DNA from: Halicephalobus mephisto
Lineage: Eukaryota; Nematoda; Chromadorea; Rhabditida; Panagrolaimidae
Direction: 5' to 3'
Assembly (NCBI GenBank): GCA_009193035.1
Contig: SWDT01000011.1
Location: forward strand, 558,001-622,000
DNA: 64,000 nucleotides
Positions 1-12,600 of this stretch are shown here, in pieces. The position numbers and the translations under genes were made by a program. The notes under the pieces were generated by a model. That model made no database searches and was not told the origin of the DNA. It saw only the letters and a list, made by a program, of their open reading frames with translations. Position 1 is the first letter of the stretch, and the number at the start of each line of letters is the position of its first letter.

Positions 1-1218
1 AAAAAATGAAAATTAAAAAATATCGGATTTGTCAGGAATAATTTTCTGATTTTTATGTTTGAATTTGGTAGATTTTAGTAAAATTATTTTTAGATATTTT
101 ATTGTTGATAATTATGGTAGATTTTTGATTTGATTTGGTTAACAATTAGTCTACCACATAATTATTATTACTTTTTAAGCAATCGTTAACTGAACCTGTA
201 GTAGAGGAATCAATCAAGCGTGCATTACAAAATCAAAATTTTAAACATTTTTTTTAAAAAAATCAAAATTTTAAACATTTTTTTTCGAAAAAATCAAAAT
301 TTTAAACATTTTTTTTCGAAAAAAAATCAAAAAATTGTCGAATAAATGGGCGCGAGTGATCTTTGACATCAAATATATGTCAGAACCGAAATGTTTAACA
401 TTTTTTGAGAAAAAAACCTAAAAAATTGTCCAATAAAAACAATAAGAGTGTTCTCTAATAATCAAGAGCGCGCGTCAGGACTGGCATTTCCCAAAAAACA
501 AAGAAATCGCTGAATGAAAACAATAGAAATATTCCCTGATAATCAAGCATACATGTCAGGATCGATATTCTTGACATTCATAAATAAATCGAAAAAAATC
601 GTCGAGTAAAAGCGATAGAAATATCCCTGATAATCAAGCGTGCGCGTCGGGACTAAGAATTTTTGTATTTTCTCAGAAAAACCAGAGAAATCACTGAATG
701 AAAGTAGTGTGAGTTTCCCTGATAATCAAGCGTGCGCGTCGGGACTAAGAATTTTTGTATTTTCTCAGAAAAACCAAAGAAATTACTAAACGAAAGCAGT
801 GCGAGTGTTCCCTGATAATCAAGTACGCGCGTCGGGACCGAGGATTTTTGTATTTTCTCAGAAAAACCAAAGAAATCACTGAAAGAAAGCAGTGCGAGTT
901 TCCCTGATAATCAAGCGTGCGCGTTAGGATCACTATTTGAAACGCTCCCTCGAAGTAAAAAATCCCAAAAACCATCAAAAGGAAACCTGCTGATTTCACC
1001 GCCCGCGTTGCCTGATCCATTCTCCGAGTACGAGCTCCGTTACTGGTCCTTAATGTGCCCATTTAAAAAAATTGAATTTTGTTCACCTGCAGTTGGTTTT
1101 TCCGATTTTCTTTTGAATTTTTCAATTTCGCGCTTCGACGAACCGAATGCTCTAGTTTCATTCATAGGACAAAATTGATCAAATGCCGTGTTTGCCCTTT
1201 GAAAATAATTCTTTTCAG
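1..1218. other. Non-coding stretch upstream of the Wnt gene
   Basis: The first ~200 bases are AT-rich with nothing I recognise. Bases 228-322 hold three copies of a ~35-bp T/A-rich unit, and 430-925 hold a ~90-bp satellite, listed separately. Bases 950-1091 form a GC-richer island that is open on both strands. On the plus strand a frame with the residues Y-W-S-L runs to a GTTGGT donor at 1092 in phase 0, which fits the acceptor of the next Wnt exon. On the minus strand a short frame from an ATG at 1062 has a ~19-residue hydrophobic stretch. Neither is certain. Confidence 0.5.
430..925. repeat. ~90-bp tandem satellite, about six copies
   Basis: The unit carries the landmark CCTGATAATCAAGCGTGCGC followed by a T-rich and A-rich half containing ATTTTCTCAGAAAAACCA. 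Copies recur at roughly 90-base spacing. The left copies are diverged and the right three are nearly identical, which suggests recent local expansion next to the Wnt gene. The repeat is open on the minus strand, but that frame only reflects the periodicity and I do not call it coding. Confidence 0.85.
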
Positions 1219-3371
1219 GGATGTTCTCAGGAGCTGCTTCATCTGCAGGGATTTCGACAATTCGCTCTAATGTGCAGGATGCAGCCGCCGCTGGCAGTCG
1301 TCGCTTACGAAGGGATCCTCGATGCCATGAACCACTGTCGAGAACAGATGAGATTCCAACCTTGGGACTGTTCTCAGCCAGGAACTATCCTTCATGAACC
1401 AACTATTCTGAGATACGGTAAGTTTTTATATATGAAAATTCCAGATAATTTTAGAAAATCCTAAAAGTAAACAACCTTGAAGTTTTACATCCTTGTACTC
1501 CTGATTTAGGTCTTTTTAAACTGATCCAGACCTTTTTGGCTTCTTCAACATTTATATCCTCTGATTTAAGTCTTGTTAGACTGGTCTGAACACTTTTATA
1601 TTACTTACTAAATCTCTCATCTTTGGTTTAGGTCTTCTTAAACTGACCTAGACACTTTTCTCGTACCCACACACCCGTTATTTGGATCTGGTTGAGTCGG
1701 ACTAAGACTTTTCCAGATTGAACAGGGGTTTTCTGTAAAGATTTAGTAGATCATATAGAAACTTTTTAAACAGATTTACGCTAGATCAAATCAAAACCTT
1801 GGACTGGTCAGAGAGAATATAAAATCCAATCCTATAAGTTGACAATGTTTTGTTTTGGATCATCTTCAATTTACACATAATTCTCTATTTCCCTTGTCTT
1901 CTGAATTTTTACGACTCATGTTAATCATATAAAAAAATTAAATCTTTTCAGGATATAAAGAATCGGCTTATCTTCTGGCCATGTCCTCTGCAGGGGCTGC
2001 ATGGGGGGTGGCGACGGCGTGTGCTCAAGGCTGGTTGGATGAGTGTCGTTGTGTCCATGCCAAGGATCCCAAGACTCCTGGAGATTGGGAGTGGGGTGGA
2101 TGTTCTTATGGAATCCAGTTCGGAATCGCCGCTTCCAGGAAGATGCTCACGAGGCCTGGTACCAGTAGAAGCCCTCTCAGAGTCGTCGAAAAACATAATC
2201 TTAAAGCAGGAAGACTAGCTGTTAAGAAAACACTCATTTCCTCCTGCAAATGCCACGGGGTCAGTGGAAGTTGTCAACAGAAGACTTGCTGGAAGAAAAC
2301 CTCCGATATGAAGGCGATCGCAATGTATCTGACCGAGAAATACAAAAAAGCAAAGAAAATCGTTCCTGAAAGGACTAAAATGAAAAATTCCGATTTGGTA
2401 AGTTTTTTAAAGTAATTTACTCTCGATAGGATACTTGATGGTAATTGTAATTTGGTGGATCTCTGTGAACCGGTGTGGTTGCCGGAGGGATATGAGTTTT
2501 TTCCTTTTTTCGAGTAATAATAAGATTAAACATAACAACCATGTTAATTGAATAGTCAATACTCAATCTGGCATGTACAGTACGCCCATTGGTTATAACA
2601 TAGGATATTTACCTTCGAGACCGGGCTTGGTTATTCAATAACCAATTAATAAGTTGATAAAACATAATTTTCTAAATATTTGGAATACTTTTTTATATAA
2701 TTTTTAATTTTCAAGGATGAACAGGGAGTTTGTGTCTAAATTCTGAACTTTCTTGATTTATTCAAGTAAAATATAATTCTAAAAATTTGATTACGAAATA
2801 ATCATCATTGAAAACCAAAATTTTGGGTTGTTTTTTGAATTTTCTGAAATTTTATAAAAAATTCATAATTTTCACAATATATGAGTGATTACGAAATAAT
2901 CATTGTAAAATTTTGAAATTATTACTTTTTAGTTTTTAAAAACCTAAAATTTTCGTGTCGAGAAAAATTTGCAAAAATATTTGTTCTACAGTAATATATG
3001 AACAAAATTTTTGATTTTCGGATTGTTTGGATTTTTTGATTTTTGAACTTGAATTATTTCGAAAGTTGACAATTTCGAATATGAGTGAAAATGTAAAAAA
3101 TTGTTTTTAGATTTTCCTTGAACCCACCCCGGACAACTGCGCCCCTCAGTTGGAGTACCAGATGCAGCAACGACGATCTCTCCCTAGAATCTGTAACTGG
3201 AGGAATGAGACTCATTCAGAAGGCGATTGTGGGACTTTATGCTGTGGACGAGGATATAAGGTATCTCATGAAGTCATTTCCTATAAATGCGACTGTAAAT
3301 TCGTCTGGTGCTGTAAATTGGAGTGCAACGACTGCCTTCAGCATCGATGGGTCTCCACTTGCAACACTTAA
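1219..3371 (+). CDS. Wnt family secreted ligand, 5' end incomplete
   Basis: Three exons join in frame: 1219-1417, 1952-2397 and 3111-3371, giving 302 residues and a TAA stop. Exon 1 has the conserved N-terminal Wnt cysteines and W-D-C-S. Exon 2 has the S-A-G-A-A-W helix, the G-W-L-D-E-C-R-C segment and C-K-C-H-G-V-S-G-S-C, whose first serine is the site palmitoylated by Porcupine in this family. Exon 3 has the C-terminal cysteine-rich domain with C-C-G-R-G-Y and a possible N-glycosylation site (N-E-T). Wnts are secreted and signal through Frizzled receptors. The signal-peptide exon is not found. A candidate preceding exon ending at 1091 (Y-W-S-L motif, phase 0) is possible. I cannot say which nematode Wnt (lin-44, egl-20, mom-2, cwn-1 or cwn-2) this is. 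Donors are GTAAGT and acceptors are TTTTCAG or TTTTTAG. Confidence 0.94.
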
Positions 3372-5209
3372 TTGTAGATTCTTCAAAAGAGTCGAACATC
3401 AACGAATTTATGTTTTTGATTAAAGAAATTTTTGAAATTTAAATTGAAACAATCTCATAATAACGACGATTTGTGATTTTCATAATAGGATAAAAAACAC
3501 ATTGATATTTGTTTAATTTTCGTCGAAAATTCAAATTTTGTAAAATTTTAAATTTAAAAAAATTTTCAAACTACGGTACAAATTTCCAAAATGGATCAGA
3601 ATTTTCAAAATTTTGAAGATTTTAGGAAATTTTAAAATGATTGGAAATCAGAAAATTCGTGCTGAGATAATTTTGCAAAAAAAGTTAATTTCTGGTTTTT
3701 GAAATAATGTGATTCTGGAATCAAAATTTAAAATTCAGGATTCTGGAAGTTGTCAGAAAATTTCGAAATTTTGTTTTGAGATAATTTTATAAAATTTTCT
3801 ATTTTTAAAATGAAAATTTTCAAGTTTTTTTTGAAATAATTTTATAAAATTTTTTATTTTTAAAATGAAAATTTCCGAAATTTTGTTTTGAGATAATTTT
3901 ACGAAGAAATCCATTTCTGGTTTTTTAAATACTATAACTCTGGAACAATTAGTCGAAATTCAGGATTCTGAAGGTTGTCAAGTTTTCAAAATCCATAAAA
4001 AAAATTTGTAATTTTTTTGACGAAACTTTTCAAAATTTTTTCTGAAATAATTTTACAAAAAAATTTAATTCTAATTTTAAAAATACTGTAACTTTGAAAC
4101 AATTCAGCTTCAAGATTTTGAAACTTAGAATTTCTAAAATTTCATATTAACAGAATTTTAAAAAAAATATTTGTAATTTTTAAAATGGAAATTTTCGATT
4201 TTTTTTTTGAAATAATTTTACGAAAAAATTTAATCTTAATTTTTAAAATACTGTAACTTTGAAACAATTTAGCTTCAGGATTTTGAAACTTAGAATTTCT
4301 AAAATTTCATATTAAAAGAATTTTAAAAAAAATATTTGTAAATTTTAAAATGGAAATTTTCGATTTTTTTTTGAAACAATTTTACAAAAAAATTTAATTT
4401 TAATTTTTAAAATACTACGATTCTGGAAGTTGTTAGGATTTTTAAAATTTCATATTAACAGAATTTAAAAAAAAAATATTTGTAATTTTTAAAATGGAAA
4501 TTTTCATTTTTTTTGAAATAATTTTACGAAAAAATTTAATTTTAATTTTTAAAATACTACGATTCTGGAAGTTGTTAGGATTTTTAAAAATTCGTCCGAG
4601 ACGACTTTGTGCAAAAAATTTGTAATTTTTGAAATGAAACTTTTCAAAATTCGTTTGGAGACGATTTTGCAAAGAAATCCATTTCTGGTTTTCAAAAACC
4701 ATGATTCAACGAAAGAACCGAAAATAATCTTCCGTGTGAAAATGATCCTCAAAATTTCGGTCAAATTTGGTCCGAAAAATGCCAATCGAGGTCTAATCCG
4801 GAGAAATCCGCGGTCCTCGTCCTTGAATCGATTTTTTTTTTGTTTCAAAGTCAAATTTCGGACCTGTCGTTTTTGTTTATTCGGCATTTATGCAAATTTT
4901 GATTTTCGACAAAATTCTAACTTTCACATTGACCCAACTCGGATCGATTTTTCCTTTTTCCTCGGCGTCACTGACTCGGAAATGATTTTTTTATTTTTGA
5001 AAAAAAATGTCCTTTCCTAAATTCAGGATTCAATTTCCTGAGTACTCAACTCATGTTGACACTCTCGCGGTCAAGTAAGGTCACTCTGATTTTAAGGTTA
5101 ATTAAGATTTTTTTTAATTTTTAATTTTCTGAAGATATCTGTTAAAAATTATTCAAATTTGTCCAAAACCATTTGTTGGTGATTTTTCGATTTTTTAACT
5201 TTTTGAATT

Positions 5210-5405
5210 TTGAAGATATTCAATGATAATTTTCTAACTTTTTTAATTTCAAAGATATTCTATGATAATTTTCTAACTTTTTTAATTTCGAAAATATCTG
5301 ATGATAATTTTTTAACTTTTTTAATTTCGAAGGTATTCAATGATAATTTTCTAACTTTTTTAATTTCGAAGATATCTGATGATAATTTTCTAACTTTTTT
5401 AATCT
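5210..5405. repeat. 39-bp minisatellite, five copies
   Basis: Each copy reads roughly GATATTCAATGATAATTTTC followed by TAACTTTTTTAATTTCGAA. Because 39 is a multiple of three, the plus strand stays open and would encode a 13-residue repeat (D-N-F-L-T-F-L-I-S). I treat this as a by-product of the period. Confidence 0.9.
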
Positions 5406-5589
5406 TCCTAAAATATCAGTCGAAAAATTTCAAATTTTTTTTACTTTCTTAAGATTTTTGTGATTATATTAGAATTCCTTGTTGATTTTTCTTCGACAAA
5501 ATTCCATCGATTAAATTCAAATCTTTTTCAAGAAATTAAACTACTGATTTATTAAAGAAGATCTTGACGGAAATAAAATTCTTAAACAA

Positions 5590-6420
5590 TTAGGACAGAA
5601 AAGTAGACTAAAAAGATAGAACCTGAAATGATAACCTGAATATCAGGGAATGTGGAGTACTGTAGGACGTGATTGAGGCTCTCTGTTGTTATGTGTTGAG
5701 ATTTTTATATAAATTTGATGTGTGTAGTATTGTTCTAGTAAAGATTATTAAAATACTTTTGTTTCTTATCTTAAAATCTGATTTTTAATTAATATAATTC
5801 TCTCTATTATGAAATTATTTTCAGAACAGAAACTAGACTAATAAAATAGTACTTGAACAGATAACCTGGATATCAGGGAAGATGAAATACTGTAGGACAT
5901 GAATGAAATTCTCAGTTGTCTTGTGTGGGAGATATATAATAATCATTTGTTTTATTTTTGGATAAGGATTAGTCATATTCTCTCTATTTCTATCTTAAAA
6001 TCTGATTTTTAATTAATATAATTCTATCTATTATAGAATTATTTTCAGGACAGAAACTAGACTAAAAAGATAAAACCTGAAGCGATAGCCTGAATATCAG
6101 GGAAGATGAAATACTGTAGGACATGAATGAAATTCTCAGTTGTCTTGTGTGGGAGATATATAATAATCATTTGTTTTATTTTTGGATAAGGATTAGTCAT
6201 ATTCTCTCTATTTCTACCTTAAAATCTGATTTTTAATTAATATAATTCTATCTATTATGAAATTATTTTCAGAACAGAAACTAAACTAAAAAGATAAAAC
6301 CTGAAGCGATAGCCTGAATATCAGGGAGTGTGGAATACTGTATACCATTTGTGAGATTCTCTTTTTTTTGTCGGAGTTTATTTAATAATTGTTGTGTGTC
6401 TTACTATTTCGATAAAAATC
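5590..6420. repeat. ~215-230-bp tandem array, four copies
   Basis: Copies begin near 5590, 5818, 6048 and 6263 with CAGAACAGAAACTAGACTAA, continue through TGAATATCAGGGAA and ACTGTAGGACATGA, and end in an A/T-rich part with ATCTTAAAATCTGATTTTTA. The middle two copies are nearly identical over 200 bases. The outer copies are diverged or truncated, so the array probably grew by unequal exchange. Confidence 0.9.
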
Positions 6421-6670
6421 ATTAAAATATTTTTTTAAATACCTTGACAACTTGCAGAAAATCGATTTTTAAAAAAATTTGTAAAATTTAAGCAATTTTT
6501 ATCGAAAAATAAAAATTCAAAAATAGTTTATCTTCGGTCAAGAGTAATCTCCCCGACCATATCCGTTTTAATCCGATTCCACTCATGTAAATTCCGTAAT
6601 CTTGTCGAACGAGATCTTTTTCCTGGATTTTCGACCTCGAGGAAAAAATAAAAATCGAGATTTCTATTTT

Positions 6671-6684
6671 GGGAATTTTCAGAA
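6671..6684 (+). promoter_or_regulatory. Splice acceptor two bases before the PDZ gene ATG
   Basis: GGGAATTTTCAG ends at 6682 and the ATG is at 6685. Such a short gap after a perfect TTTTCAG is what spliced-leader trans-splicing produces in nematodes. A cis-spliced upstream non-coding exon is the alternative. The sequence upstream (6520-6670) shows no exon I can support. Confidence 0.5.
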
Positions 6685-9600
6685 ATGGACCCCGATCGGA
6701 TCCAGACCATCGTCCTTTACAGAAGACGATCCACGACCCGGAGTTTCACAGATTCTGAATTGAACGAAGATTCTAGAAGTTCGAAAAGAACAAATCTCGG
6801 ATTCAGCATCGTCGGAGGAACAGACTCTCCTCGGGGCCCTATGGGCATATTTGTTAAAACTGTTTTTCCTCATGGTTTAGCCGCTCAATCAGGACTTCTG
6901 AAAAAAGGTGACGAAATCCTCTCCGTCAATGGAATCGATGTATTTCGGAAAACTCATTCTGAAGTCCTGCAAATTTTTCGGAAAACAAGCAAAATTAACG
7001 TCACTTTGAACATCGTCAGAAGGCCCGAGGGAGAAATCGCCGCCATCGAACAGCAGACTCAACAACGGTAATTTCGAAATTTTAAATAATTATAAAATAA
7101 AATTTTTAAAATTCTAAAATTTTTTATTTTTCAAAAATTTTAAAATTTGAAAAAATATTTTTTTAATTTTCAGAATTTTCCGAAATTTTTTATTTTTCAA
7201 AAATTTTAGGATTTGAAAAAATATTTTTTAAATTTTTTAAAAAATTTCTTTAGTTTTTTTTTATTTTTTAGCTTTTTAAATTTTTAAAATTGATTTTTTA
7301 ATTTTTTTTAATAAAATTTTCAGAAACTGCATCAGTTCTCCTGTTGAACTCATCAAAACGATCGATTACGACGAAAAATTTTCAGAAAATTCCCCTTTGT
7401 CCGTGTTAGAAAAAAATTTTTACAGAAAATCCACAAAAAAATCCAAAAAATCGAGATCTTTATCCTCGAATGGAGTCCGGACATGTGACGACACCCTTGA
7501 TCACAATTCCAGAAAATCTGTAAAAAATAAAAAAGTAAGTAAAAATTATTTTTTTTCAGTTTTGTTTAATCGCATTTCGTCGTCAATCAAACCATTTTTG
7601 TATTCACCAAAACGGCGGATTAATCGGAGTCGGACAATGAACGTGAAACCGGCCGGAGGCAGATTATTTTCTGTTGAATCATCCGGAAACGATTCCCTCG
7701 TTTTTTTGGTTCCATCGTTGTTTTCATTGATCCACTTTACTTTTTCGTTTCGAAACCACCGAAATTCAAACTTGGTCCTAACACGAAAATTTCCACTTTT
7801 TACTATTGAAATTCGAAAGTGATCCTAACGCGAAAGTTTTTATTTTTTACTATTAAAATTTAAAAATGGTCCTAACACGAAAATTTTTACTTTTTACTAT
7901 TGAAATTTAAAAATGGTCCTAACACGAAAATTTTTATTTTTTACTATTGAAATTTAAAAGTGGTCCTAACACGAAAATTTTTACTTTTTACTATTGAAAT
8001 TTAATTTTGATCCTAACACGAAAATTCCTACTTTTTAATTATTAAAATTTAATTTTGGTCCTAACACGAAAATTCCTACTTTTTAATTATTAAAATTTAA
8101 TTTTGGTCCTAACACGAAAGTTTTTATTTTTAAATATCATAGAAATTTAAATTTGGTCTTGTCACGAAAATTCTTTTTTTGATTTTAAAAATTTGAATCT
8201 GATGACGAATTTTTATTTGTTGAGATAATTAAAGTCCGATTCTGGTTTTACCGCGAAAATCTGTATCTTTTGTGATCATTGCAATTTTATTTTGGACATA
8301 TCGCGAAAATCCTCTTTTCGAAGTCATTAAAGTTCAAAGTTGTTTAACTATGAAAATTTTTATTTTTAAAATTATTAAATTTCGAATTTTTATTTTTAAA
8401 ATTATTAAATTTCGAATTTTATTTTACAACGAAAATTTTCATTTTTAAAATTATTAAATTTCGAATTTTACTTTATAACGAAAATTGTCAAATTTGTTAA
8501 ATTTTTAGTTTTATTATGAAAAATTCTAAAATTAAATTTTTATTTTTTAAAGTTTTTTTATAATGATTAAAATTTGATTTTATTTAAACAATTTCTTTAA
8601 ATTTATTAAATTTTTATTTTATTCTCGAAATTTTAAAATTTATTTAATTTTTTTCTTTAAGATGATTGAAATTTGGATTGGATTTTATTTAAACAATATC
8701 TTTAAATTTATTTAATTTTTTATTTTTGAAATTTTAAAATTTACTAAATTTATTTAATTTTTTTCTTTAAGATGATTGAAATTTGGTTTGGATTTTATTT
8801 TGACAATATCTTTAAATTTATTTTATTTTTATTTCATTTTTGAAATAATTAAAATTTATTTAATTTTTTATTTTTGAAATTTCAAAATTTATTTAATTTT
8901 TTTTAATTTTTTTCTTTAAGATGATTGAAATTTGGATTTTATTTAGAACTTCTTTATCTTTTGAGACCAGTTAATCTTTGCAGAACGAAAGTGGCCGGGA
9001 TAAAATCTCAAGGATCCGAAGTGAAAATATCTCAAAAGTTCGGATATCCCCGATTGTATCAGATAATTTCGTTTTCGAATTTGTCCAGATAGAGCCTCTT
9101 TTCGCTCTTCGACTTGAAATTTGTTTATTTAGTCCTAAGCCGCTTCCGATTTTCCTTCTTTGTCGTTCTAAAAACAAGGATTAGTCCATCTTATTTTTTA
9201 AAACCGAAATTTTGATTCAAATTTTTTTTTTCAACAAGTTTGATTTTTCATTTTTGGAATTTTCAAATTTCGAAAATGGCCTATGATTATTTTTCTCAAA
9301 TCCGATCTACTTGGACTTTCGACAGGAAGAAATTTCAGAAAAAATTATTCATTAACAACTATGAAACTATGAAAGCTACAGTAATCATGGAACGAGATTC
9401 GCCTCATGAAAGACTCGGTCTTGGAGTCGCCATCGAATCCAACGAAATCGATCACAGGTAAATTCAGATTTGTGAAAATTAGAATCCTCCGAAATTTGTA
9501 TTTTTAAAATTTTCTAGAATCTCGGAAAAATTTTGAAAATTTCAGAATCCATAAAAAATCAAAAATTTTTAAACTTTTAGAATCCATAAAATTTCGAAAT

Positions 9601-12600
9601 TTAAAAAAATTTTAAAACTTAGAATCCAGAAAAATTCTAAAATTTTTAGGAATCTTAGAAAAAATTAAAACTTTCAGATTTCGTAAAATTTCGAAATTTT
9701 TAAAAATCAGAAAAAATTTCGATTTTCTAGAATACAGTAAAAAATTTTTAAATTTTACAGAATTCTCTAAGAAATTTCGAAATTTTCTAAGATTCAAAAA
9801 AAATTGTTTAAAGATTTCAGAATCCACATGAGATTTTAGAACCTTCTAGAACCCTGGTTTCCTGATGATTCTAAATTCTGTTTGGATTCCGAAAATTTCA
9901 GAATTTACTGGATTTTGAAAAATTCAAAAATTTTTTAATTTTTAAACTTTCGAAAAATCAGAATTTATTAAATTTTGGAAATTTCCAAAAAATAAAAATA
10001 AAAATTCAGAGTAGTCGCTGTGAGAGTGGAGCAGGTGGACCCCCATTCTATCGCTGAGATGTCTGGTCTGAGGGTGGGGGACAGGATTCTCTCGGTGAAC
10101 GGGATGGACGTGACGAGATGTTCCAAAGCTCAATGTCTGGCCTTGTTCCAGAAGGCTTCAAACAAGATCTCCCTCATCGTTTTCCCTAGGGAACTGTAAG
10201 TTCTTTTAAATTTTCTTTAAAAAAGTTAATTTTTTGAAAATTTCTTTAAAAAAATTAAAATCTTCCTTAAAAAAATCAAAATTTTCTTTAAAAAAGTCAA
10301 AAAAATCAAAAATTTCTTAAATTTTCTTTAAAAAGTTTAAATTTTCTTTAAAAAAACAAAAATTTCTTTATAAAAGTTTAAATTTTCTAAAAAAATCAAA
10401 AATTTTTTGAAATTTTCTAAAAAAAATCAAAAATTTTCTAAAAAAAATTATTTTTTTTTAATTAAAAATTTTTTAAAATTTTCTTGATCCGAGGCACGAG
10501 GTCGGTTAAGTTGTTTTGTTCGGTTTTTTCCTTTTTACGTGCCAGTCAGTCCTTTTTAAGGAGTGGTAGAAGGGTTTTTTGACTGATAACAAAGATGTGA
10601 CTAAAACTTTTCTGATTGTTCCGTTTTCAGTTTGCATTCCGTCCCTCAGTCATCCTTTATTATTCCGAAAGTCGCTCATCAACGAAGTGGGTTTTTTTAA
10701 CTTATGAAATCCTAATTATCAATATTTGGTCCCTCCGAGAAAATTTAGACCAGTGCGCGTCAAACTGACTGGCCAGTCGTTTTCCTCGGACTGGTCCGTT
10801 TCTCGCCCCGAAATCGTATTATTATAAAAATCAAAAAAATCACGTTCTTTGCAAATTTATCCCGACGCGAATTTTCTCATTTTTCTGCAGATTTTCTCGA
10901 TTATACTTTTGTAAAAATTTTTGCAAATTTATCTCAGCACGAATTTTCTGAATTTTAGAAACTTTTTAGAGACATTACGAAATTTTAAAAAATCATGTTT
11001 TTAGAAATTTGTCTCAGCACGAATTTCCTGAATTTTAGGAACTTTTTAGAAATATTATAAAATCAAAAAAATCATTTTTTTGGAAATTTGTCTCAGCACG
11101 AATTTTCTGAATTTTAGGAACTTTTTAGAAATATTACAAAATTTTAAAAAATCATACTTTTTTAGAAATTTGTTTCAACACGAATTTCCTGAATTTTAGG
11201 AACTTTTTAGAAATATTATAAAATTTATATTTTTGAAAATTTCCTGAATTTTAGGAACTTTTTAGAAATATTATAAAATCAAAAAAATCATACTTTTTTA
11301 GAAATTTGTCTCAACGTGAATTTTCTGAATTTTAGGAACTTTTTGGAATTTTTGATAAACAAAAAAATGATGATTTTTATAAGCTGGTTTTAACACGAAT
11401 TTTTTCATTTTTTGTCGTTTCTTATCAGAGCCAAGAATGCACATTTTGATGGGATTGTCCCAGAATGATTTTCTGAATTTTTTAAGAACCTTAGAACTTT
11501 GGTTATAAAAAATAAAAAATAAAAAATAAAAAATAAAAATTTTTTCCAACGCGGATTTTTTTTATTTTTTGAGGAACTTTGGGACTTTTGTTATAACTCA
11601 AAACAAAGAACATTTTTATCAAATTATCTCAATCGAAAGTTCCTATTTTTTTAGGAACTTAAGAGCGTTTGGTTGTAAAATTTAGGACTGCGGATTGATA
11701 GCAAATGATGTCAATCTGAATTTTCTGAATTTTCTGAATTTTCTGAATTTTCTAAATTTTCTGAATTTTCTGAATTTTCTGAATGTTCTAAATTTTCTAA
11801 ATTTTCTGAATTTTCTAAATTTTCTGAATTTTCTGAATTTTCTGAATTTTCTAAATTTTCTGAATTTTCTGAATTTTCTAAATTTTTTAAATTTTCTAAA
11901 TGTCCTAAATTTTCTGAATTTTCGATTTCACATTTTTTGAAGAATTTCTTAGATTCTGAATCTTTAATGAGGTTTTCAGAATTTTCTGCTGGATTCTGAA
12001 ATGTTCAAAAAACTTCTAAAATCCGAAATTTTTCAAAAACTTAAAATCCGAAATTTTCGAAGATTTTTAACTTTTCGGTGGATTTTGAAATATTTGAAAA
12101 ATTTAAAGATTCTAGAAAATTCGAATTTTCTGAATTTTCTAAAAACTTCTAAAATCCGAAATTTTTGAGAAATTTAGTTTTCAAATTTTTAAAATGTTTC
12201 AAAAATTTCAAGATTCCGGAATCTTAAGATTCTTAATCTTTCGTAAGTTCCTGAATTGTTGAAGAAAATCCTAAAAATTCAAAGATTTCCTAATCTTCCA
12301 AACTTGCGAAATTTTTGGATTTTAGTAGAAATAACTTCTTCATTGTTCTGATAGTGCTTCCGAAATTGGGAATTTTTTCATGAACACTTGACCAGAAGCG
12401 ACAATAGGACACTCAAACCAGCTCCCGGACAGCTAGTTTTTGGTTCCTTCGACGACGAACGTTCATTGTGTTGAAAACAATCTTAGCTTCCGAACTTTTG
12501 ACAGTCAATTTTTTGACTATGTTCCCTAAGGAAAAAAACCGTTTTCGATCGAGTCCCGAGGTAAAAAATAAAATAGAAACGAATGTATCGAGTTATCCTC

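Larger units (their letters stand above)
3372..6684. other. Intergenic region between the Wnt and PDZ genes
   Basis: There is no supported gene. From 3500 to 4600 there are diverged ~110-bp copies of an AT-rich unit (ATTTCTAAAATTTCATATTAA and similar). Bases 4700-5020 are unique and slightly richer in GC, with a weak open frame that I do not trust. A 39-bp minisatellite (5210-5405) and a ~225-bp tandem array (5590-6420) follow. The last ~160 bases before 6684 are less repetitive and could be the promoter or outron of the PDZ gene. Confidence 0.6.

Noticed and set aside
4607..5020. 137-codon plus frame downstream of the Wnt gene
   Set aside because: Rich in F, K and N as expected from AT-rich DNA, starts inside a repeat copy, and an overlapping minus frame of similar length exists.
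11695..11940. 81-codon frame of N-F-L repeats
   Set aside because: Product of a 9-bp microsatellite inside a PDZ-gene intron.
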